From contig DCIN01000018.1 of assembly GCA_002315815.1 (NCBI GenBank), positions 1-20,541 of the forward strand: DNA of 20,541 nt, read 5' to 3'. A program made the position numbers and the translations under genes. Below are positions 15,617 through 20,541 of this stretch, piece after piece; the first letter of the stretch is position 1, and every line of letters begins with the position of its first letter. Under the pieces are notes generated by a model that saw nothing but the letters and a program-made list of their open reading frames with translations, made no database searches and was not told the DNA's origin. The stretch comes from Bacteroidales bacterium UBA1725. GTDB taxonomy: Bacteria > Bacteroidota > Bacteroidia > Bacteroidales > UBA932.

Positions 15617-16882
15617 CTATATTTTATTGTCACTCCCCTTTGCATTCTCCCAAGGATCCACATCTACATCGAAATCCACAGCAGTGAGGTCGTGCACAGC
15701 CACTCTCACGACATAATTGTTGCCCGCAAGGAAATTGCCACCTTTCTTGGGACTAACTGTGATACTGGAAGGAGTGACGGAGACATAGCCCTTCTTTTTG
15801 AGATACAGCACAAATGTATAGGAAGGCTCTGAAGGCAGAAGGAAACAGCCTCCGACGCGCACGTGCGGTCTTGTCAGAATATCTTCAGAGAAATCCCCGT
15901 GATAGTCTGTATGATAAATGGTATCGTTGAGGGCTGTTCCGTTTTCTTCAGTAAGAAGGAAGATGGCATCCTTGGCATCATTGCTGAAATCGACTCCCTG
16001 TCTTGCAAGGACAGAATCGCTGCAGGCTACAGTGAAGATGCAACTGTCTCTGGACATCACCTCTATATGATCAATCATCACATCATTGCAACCTTGCTCA
16101 GCAGGGTATAAATCGAAACTGATGCGGGTAAGAGCGTGTTGAAAGGACAGAACAGGCACTATACCGAGTTTTGCGCTCCAGTTGCTGTAACACCTTCCGA
16201 CAGCCTCGACCTGCTCAATAGCCGAAAGACCGAGCGAAGGCAACATCATTTTTTGCGACTCCGTGACAGTAGCTTTGGCATACATCAAGTCTGCAGCACC
16301 GTCAATCTTGATAGGAAAGCTGACGCTTACATCCTTTCTTCTGACAGTGGATGGATCGATTTCGATTCCACCCGTACTGTAAGCAAAGAAATCATATGAC
16401 ACATCAGCTTTGGGGTAATACAGTTTCTCTCCGTAATAGTCGTATGAAAGAGGCCAGAAAAGAGAGTATTCCGGTTCGGAAAAACTTGCCAGTCTGCCTT
16501 CGGCACTTCCGGGGACATCAAGACTGGCGTCTATCAGACATACCGGATAAGATTCGGAGGAACTCTGCCCGGGGACGGCACGATAGCAGGAGGAGTCCTT
16601 GCGGAAAGCATAAACACGCAGCTTGGCTCCTTTTCTGGACCAGTCACCCCTCTCAGAGACAGCACCATCACCTCCTTTTGTCACATTTGAACTTCTGCCG
16701 TAATCACCGACAACCAGGGTAATGCGCTCGGGAACGGATGAACCCTTGCCAGATCTTATGTTGTTCACGTCCTCATCTGTATAGCCGTAGTAAGAACCAT
16801 CGGCACAACATACAGCAAGTGAGGACAAACCTGCAAAAAGCAGGGCGGTCCAAATACCGCGTTTTGTCTTGAATCCTGTCAT
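15617..16882 (-). CDS. Fimbrillin-family surface lipoprotein (Mfa/Fim-like)
   Basis: 421 residues. The signal peptide ends LAVCC, with lipidation most likely at Cys25 (valine at -1 is not ideal). The body shows the fimbrillin-family pattern: GAKLRVYAFRKDSSCYRAVP, SLFWPLSYDYYGEKLYYPKA, VSYDFFAYS, a FQHALTRISFDLYP strand, GGCFLLPSEPSYTFVLYL, then LAGNNYVVRVAVHDL and the terminal VDVDPWENA. In type V pili such subunits are lipidated, trimmed after an Arg or Lys, and polymerise by strand exchange; whether this one is stalk, anchor or tip cannot be told. The gene begins 7 bases after the DUF5119-like gene. Only one fimbrillin-like subunit is seen, fewer than in the Fim and Mfa operons. Confidence 0.85.
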   Translation of the reverse strand: MTGFKTKRGIWTALLFAGLSSLAVCCADGSYYGYTDEDVNNIRSGKGSSVPERITLVVGDYGRSSNVTKGGDGAVSERGDWSRKGAKLRVYAFRKDSSCYRAVPGQSSSESYPVCLIDASLDVPGSAEGRLASFSEPEYSLFWPLSYDYYGEKLYYPKADVSYDFFAYSTGGIEIDPSTVRRKDVSVSFPIKIDGAADLMYAKATVTESQKMMLPSLGLSAIEQVEAVGRCYSNWSAKLGIVPVLSFQHALTRISFDLYPAEQGCNDVMIDHIEVMSRDSCIFTVACSDSVLARQGVDFSNDAKDAIFLLTEENGTALNDTIYHTDYHGDFSEDILTRPHVRVGGCFLLPSEPSYTFVLYLKKKGYVSVTPSSITVSPKKGGNFLAGNNYVVRVAVHDLTAVDFDVDVDPWENAKGSDNKI

Positions 16883-16889
16883 CTCTCTG

Positions 16890-17963
16890 TCAAACTTCCT
16901 CGTCTATCTTAGCCTGACTTACCCAGGCGCCGACTCCGCTGCCTCCGCTGGGCTCAACACCGTCAGGAGTAAGCCGAAGCACGGTAGTCAATTTATAAAT
17001 TGTCTTGCCGGTCTTGGTTCTGCGGTACACGTGGTTCCTGCTGGTATTCTTGAGGAGAGGATCTGCCTCCAGAAGCGGTTTGAGGTTCATGGAAGCAATA
17101 AAAGTTTTCCTTGATCCGGCATTCATAACTCTAAGCCGCACTGTAAGGATACCGTCACCAAGAAGTGTGCTGGCATCTTCCGGAGGCACAATGCCCAGTA
17201 CCCGTGCGTCTCCAATCCATCCTGTAAGACCGTCCGCATTTGTTTTTGTGCTGTCTTTAACAAACTGGAACAGAGTGCGTCCAGCCTTGTCAGCCACTGC
17301 TTCACGACTCATAAGATTGGCTTTGCCGGGAACTCCGGATATTTCCCCAAGAACGGAAATGACCTGTACATCTCCTTCCTCCTGAATATCAAACTGGAAC
17401 TCGACCGGAGCGGTGAGATCCTCCATTTGCAAAACTATATTGTTCTCTGCTCCGTAAACACCTGTGACCGAAGCTTTGCTGAAACCGCAGACCATACCTG
17501 AGACAGGACTGTATACAGGTATTCCCGGATTTGTGTCTATGAGACCGCGTTGATTGACAATCTGGGCGAAAGGGAGAGTATCCACACTGGCTGTAATATC
17601 CTTGAGCGCTGTGGTGTCGCTGGTGCGGAACTCATCAAGACCGTAATAACTGATATTCTGCAGATTTTCATCGAGTGCCAGAGCAAGCCATTCCCCGCAG
17701 GAAATCTTGAGACTGTCTTTCGGACCGCAACCCTCTGACGAACAATCGAACCACCTGTGCTGGGAATTCACGATACGGTCGAGAACAACACTCACACTGT
17801 CCGGACGGGCAGTGTCATCCAACCCTGTCCAGTCCAGAATCACATTCACTCCCGGAATATCCGAATAATTATCACCGGGGATGAGAGGCCGCACATCGGT
17901 GCAGGCTACCGCCGACACTGCAAGTGCAACGGCTATAAAAATGTGGGGAATTTTTCCGTTCAT
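16890..17963 (-). CDS. DUF5119-like fimbrial-locus lipoprotein
   Basis: 357 residues from the ATG at 17963, chosen because it gives a compact lipoprotein signal (MNGKIPHIFIAVALAVSAVAC, lipid Cys21) and has GGAGGAGA about 11 bases upstream. In-frame ATGs at 17984 and 18044 lie inside the upstream gene. The mature start (VNVILDWTGLDDTARPDSVSV, then SLKISCGEWLALALDENLQ and ISYYGLDEF) matches the DUF5119 pattern of a beta-sandwich that often accompanies fimbrillins. The likely place is the outer membrane or surface, as anchor or accessory subunit (inference). The C-terminal part carries KTIYKLTTVLRLTPDGVEPS, and the gene ends 7 bases before the fimbrillin-like gene. Confidence 0.78.
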   Translation of the reverse strand: MNGKIPHIFIAVALAVSAVACTDVRPLIPGDNYSDIPGVNVILDWTGLDDTARPDSVSVVLDRIVNSQHRWFDCSSEGCGPKDSLKISCGEWLALALDENLQNISYYGLDEFRTSDTTALKDITASVDTLPFAQIVNQRGLIDTNPGIPVYSPVSGMVCGFSKASVTGVYGAENNIVLQMEDLTAPVEFQFDIQEEGDVQVISVLGEISGVPGKANLMSREAVADKAGRTLFQFVKDSTKTNADGLTGWIGDARVLGIVPPEDASTLLGDGILTVRLRVMNAGSRKTFIASMNLKPLLEADPLLKNTSRNHVYRRTKTGKTIYKLTTVLRLTPDGVEPSGGSGVGAWVSQAKIDEEV

Positions 17964-17967
17964 TTTG

Positions 17968-18858
17968 CTATTGTTCTCCTCCATCTGACTGACCTCCATC
18001 TGTATCGCCCGCATCAGTGGTGCCGATATCTGATGATCCGGCATCTGATGTCACATCTTTCTCCCGCTTCTTCCGGTTCTCCCGGTTCTTTCTGGTAACC
18101 GCTTCATCAGCCCTTTGCCTGAGAATCTTGGTCTGCTCCGTCGTAAGCTGGTACCTGTTTTTCACGGAGACTTTCCGGAACACGAACGCCACCCTGAGTT
18201 CACTCACAACAGGCCAGAAAACAGGACGGACATACCCGACGCTTTCCTGAGGAACCGTAACATAATATCTGCTGTCTTCGCTGAGTCTGTAGGCTTCAGA
18301 GTTGCGCATACATATTCCCACACTTCCTCCGATTTCCAAATCGATGGCAAATTTCCGATATTCGTGAAGCGGAGTGACGAAACCCATACTCGCACCCAGA
18401 CCATACATCAGGCCCTGATGCCCGACAGGAGAAAATTTCATCGAATAACTGCCTCCTGACAAATACATACCGGCATACGGGACGCGTTTGCTACGAACCA
18501 GCCCGCGCATATACTGCCTGTACTCCGTACGGACTTCGAAAACGTTCAAAATATTGTATGACTGATAGTTCTGTCGCGGTTCCGCCCAATTGTAACGGGC
18601 GCTCAAACTCAAACTCCTCTGACTGTACTTGTCGTTGCCAAGATCAAATTCGAGCCCCAGATTGGGCACAGTGCATAATAAATCAACGGCATTGAATTTC
18701 AGAGACAAGCGGCCAATACCTTTTAGCAGCGGGACCTCCTGCACCTCTTCCTCAACTCCATCTTTAGTCCCTGCATCAGCAGGTGCCTCCTGACCGAAAA
18801 CCCCGAAAGGGATTAACATTAACGCCAGAAAGGCCGTGTGAAACTCTTTTCTAAGCAT
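17968..18858 (-). CDS. DUF3575 domain protein with acidic low-complexity tail
   Basis: 296 residues; first gene of the minus-strand pilus-like operon. A signal peptide ends VFGQ (about residue 23). The DUF3575 core follows: FNAVDLLCTVPNLGLEFDLG, SLSLSARYNWAEPR, EVRTEYRQYMRG, PYAGMYLSGGSYSM, YGLGASMGFVTPLHEYRKFA, IDLEIGGSVGIC. The core is followed by a basic segment (about 242-270, with RKNRENRKKREK) and then a 26-residue Ser/Asp/Gly/Thr tail with no hydrophobic character apart from one Ile. The tail is unlike the usual end of this family, which stops at the barrel. The gene ends 4 bases before the next start codon (17963). Role unknown; association with fimbrillin loci is the main clue. Confidence 0.87.
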   Translation of the reverse strand: MLRKEFHTAFLALMLIPFGVFGQEAPADAGTKDGVEEEVQEVPLLKGIGRLSLKFNAVDLLCTVPNLGLEFDLGNDKYSQRSLSLSARYNWAEPRQNYQSYNILNVFEVRTEYRQYMRGLVRSKRVPYAGMYLSGGSYSMKFSPVGHQGLMYGLGASMGFVTPLHEYRKFAIDLEIGGSVGICMRNSEAYRLSEDSRYYVTVPQESVGYVRPVFWPVVSELRVAFVFRKVSVKNRYQLTTEQTKILRQRADEAVTRKNRENRKKREKDVTSDAGSSDIGTTDAGDTDGGQSDGGEQ

Positions 18859-18963
18859 TCAACGGTAATATGAACAGATAATCGCAGCGGGAAAGAAATC
18901 CATAACTAATAAAGCATACTGCAACTACTGGAGCGCAAACTTAATTATTTTTTTTCTTGTTTG

Positions 18964-18971
18964 CAAAAGTA
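18964..18971 (-). promoter_or_regulatory. Candidate -7 element for the pilus-like operon
   Basis: On the minus strand this reads TACTTTTG, an exact TAnnTTTG match, about 105 bases upstream of the first gene's ATG. No TTTG lies 19-21 bases further up, so the promoter may be weak or activator dependent. The surrounding GCAAAC (18935-18940) and GTTTGC (18959-18964) form a 6-bp inverted repeat touching the box. Confidence 0.4.
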
Positions 18972-19084
18972 TGGCCAACAAAGACAACGATATTCTCCTC
19001 CAGACCATTCCGGAAAAGCTGTTTTCAATAGAAAAAAGACAGAGTGATGCGCAAATAAAACCGTGGTATCAGTCTATTTTGTGA

Positions 19085-19092
19085 TATCTTTG
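19085..19092 (+). promoter_or_regulatory. Candidate -7 element for the tandem esterase gene
   Basis: TATCTTTG is an exact TAnnTTTG match, 50 bases before the ATG at 19143. The -33 region (about 19061-19066, CCGTGG) only weakly resembles TTTG. Together with 18964-18971 it makes this 284-bp gap a divergent promoter region. Confidence 0.5.
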
Positions 19093-19142
19093 CCGTTAGT
19101 TTAATTACACATCTCCATACTGTCAATTCAACTGTAGTATCT

Positions 19143-20480
19143 ATGAGGATAATCTTCCACAGTTTCATACTGTCCGCTTTCCTTATTCTTTCCTGCATCA
19201 GTCTGCAGGCGAGGATCCCCGTCAAGGTCGCCTGCATCGGTGACAGCATCACTTTCGGCTCGAGAATTGAAAACCCTGACACGGACAGCTACCCGGCGCA
19301 ACTTCAACGCTTGATGGGACCTTTCTATGAGGTTCGCAACTATGGTTTCAGAGCCAGAATTATGTCACAGGTCGGAGACCATCCGTATATGAAAGAAAAG
19401 ATGTACGAGGATGTCAAGGCTTTCCTTCCCGACGTATGCGTGATTATGCTCGGAACAAATGACACTAAGCCCCAGAATTGGGACCCCGACAATTTCCGTT
19501 CCGCTTATGCTCTTATGGTTCAGGAACTGAGATCTCTCCCATCACATCCTGACATCTATCTATGCTATCCGCCCGCAGTCATCACCGAACGGTGGGGCAT
19601 CAATGAGAGACTTGTAGTTGAAGGCTGTATTCCCGTCATTGCGCAACTTGCCGAGAAAGGAAAACTTGACGCTATCGACATACACGCCGCCACTGCCGGT
19701 ATGCCTCAGTACTATGCTGATGACGGAGTCCATCCCAATGCCGACGGAGCAAGCGTTATCGCCAGAACCGTATACAAAACTCTCCGGAGCAATGGTTACG
19801 GTCCCAAACCCGGCCTCAGAATCTTGTTCGCCGGCGACAGCATCACTGACGGTATGTGGGGCACCCCGGCAAAAGGAGAACGTAACCATTATGACTTCAA
19901 CCATATACTCGGCCATGGCTTCGCCGAAATGTGTGCCGCGGACTGTATGGCAAAATATCCTGAACGCAATATAAAGTTCTACAATCGCGGTATCAGCGGA
20001 GACACCGTCATTGGTCTGGCCAAAAGATGGAATCGCGATGTCCTTGCCGTCCATCCTGATATCGTCTCCATCCTTATCGGAATAAATGATATCAAGGATG
20101 CGTCCGCGGCAGATTTCGATTTCGGCGAATGGGAGGCAACATACCGGAGCATTATCGACAGGACGCTTGAATATGATTCTTCGGTGCGTTTCGTCCTCTG
20201 TACTCCTTTTTCTACCGCAAGGGTTCTGTACGGGAATGACTCCATCTACGAACGCCGTCACCCTGTGGTAGCACGTATGGCGGTAATAATCAAGGAGATT
20301 GCTGAAGACTACGATGCAGTTGTCGTGGATTCATTCTCTATGATGGACAGTCTTGTCTCTGATCCGAAAGTGACAGACCACCTTTATTGGATGTGGGACG
20401 GTGTTCATCCCACCACAGCCGGCCATCGCAAAATAGCTGATCTATGGATGAAGTCCACTCGAAAACTCCTGAAAAACTAA
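19143..20480 (+). CDS. Tandem SGNH/GDSL esterase with two catalytic domains
   Basis: 445 residues, the only plus-strand gene. A signal peptide (1-23; LSC at 16-18 may be a lipobox) precedes two SGNH hydrolase domains. Domain 1: GDSITFG (Ser35), YGFRARIM (Gly68), GTND (Asn106), DDGVHP (Asp194, His197). Domain 2: GDSITDG (Ser233), NRGISGDT (Gly283), GIND (Asn315), WDGVHP (Asp419, His422). Both carry all four block residues, so both should be active. Family members with these motifs deacetylate plant polysaccharides; next to a rhamnose-directed PUL, removal of acetyl groups from pectin-like glycans is a reasonable inference. Its own promoter candidate is at 19085-19092. The gene ends 61 bases before the window edge, where no clear terminator is seen. 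Confidence 0.92.
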   Translation: MRIIFHSFILSAFLILSCISLQARIPVKVACIGDSITFGSRIENPDTDSYPAQLQRLMGPFYEVRNYGFRARIMSQVGDHPYMKEKMYEDVKAFLPDVCVIMLGTNDTKPQNWDPDNFRSAYALMVQELRSLPSHPDIYLCYPPAVITERWGINERLVVEGCIPVIAQLAEKGKLDAIDIHAATAGMPQYYADDGVHPNADGASVIARTVYKTLRSNGYGPKPGLRILFAGDSITDGMWGTPAKGERNHYDFNHILGHGFAEMCAADCMAKYPERNIKFYNRGISGDTVIGLAKRWNRDVLAVHPDIVSILIGINDIKDASAADFDFGEWEATYRSIIDRTLEYDSSVRFVLCTPFSTARVLYGNDSIYERRHPVVARMAVIIKEIAEDYDAVVVDSFSMMDSLVSDPKVTDHLYWMWDGVHPTTAGHRKIADLWMKSTRKLLKN

Positions 20481-20541
20481 GTGAAGAGAAAAAAATAAGT
20501 TACCAAAGATTGTCGAGTATTTTTGAGGATGTTTTTCACTT

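Noticed and set aside
19560..20261. 233-codon minus-strand open frame opposite the tandem esterase.
   Set aside because: The plus-strand frame has two full SGNH motif sets; this one has none.
20479..20541. AAGTGAA at the esterase stop and TTCACTT at the window end as possible terminator arms.
   Set aside because: Only 7 bp with a loop of about 49 bases and cut by the edge; too weak to call.
1..20541. Search by eye for tRNA or rRNA genes, CRISPR arrays, insertion sequences, transposases or integrases.
   Set aside because: None seen; coding density on the minus strand leaves almost no room, and no transposase-like protein is encoded.

Overview
The window reads as accessory chromosome from a gut-type Bacteroidota, most likely Bacteroidales. 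The evidence is a SusC/SusD pair with an ECF sigma factor and FecR anti-sigma, many Bacteroidales-style lipoproteins, a fimbrillin/DUF5119/DUF3575 gene set, and several -7 boxes of the TAnnTTTG type used by the Bacteroidota primary sigma factor. Genus cannot be assigned from the sequence alone. Genes are tightly packed and nearly all lie on the minus strand, so on that strand the order runs from high to low coordinates.

Right edge (about 18.9-20.5 kb): a plus-strand gene encodes two SGNH/GDSL esterase domains in tandem. It diverges from the long minus-strand gene train across a 284-bp promoter region.

Middle (18858 down to 9667): eight genes packed with gaps or overlaps of a few bases. In transcription order they are a DUF3575 protein with an odd acidic tail, a DUF5119-like lipoprotein, a fimbrillin-family lipoprotein, a second DUF3575 protein, a 769-residue periplasmic protein with an OmpA-like segment, two outer-membrane beta-barrel proteins of unknown family, and a metallophosphoesterase lipoprotein. 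This looks like a type V (fimbrillin) pilus or surface-adhesin locus. The large OmpA-like protein, the two barrels and the phosphatase are not part of the well-studied Fim/Mfa sets and are the least explained part of the window.

Left (9636 down to 1): a polysaccharide utilisation locus (PUL) aimed at rhamnose-containing glycans. It holds a GH78 alpha-L-rhamnosidase lipoprotein, the sigma/FecR pair, a SusC with an N-terminal STN signalling domain, SusD, a terminator hairpin, and then the first 47 codons of another GH78-like enzyme running off the left edge. The STN domain, FecR and sigma factor form a standard trans-envelope switch: substrate at SusC signals through FecR to release the sigma factor. 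SusCD imports, the GH78 enzymes trim rhamnose, and the tandem esterase plausibly removes acetyl groups.

Points worth a second look: the composite pilus-like operon and its position directly before the PUL; a well-matched promoter for the GH78 gene lying over the stop codon of the phosphatase gene; an apparently missing ATG for the sigma factor; a 9-bp tandem repeat in the FecR linker; and structured RNA elements in the susC leader and between the sigma and fecR genes.
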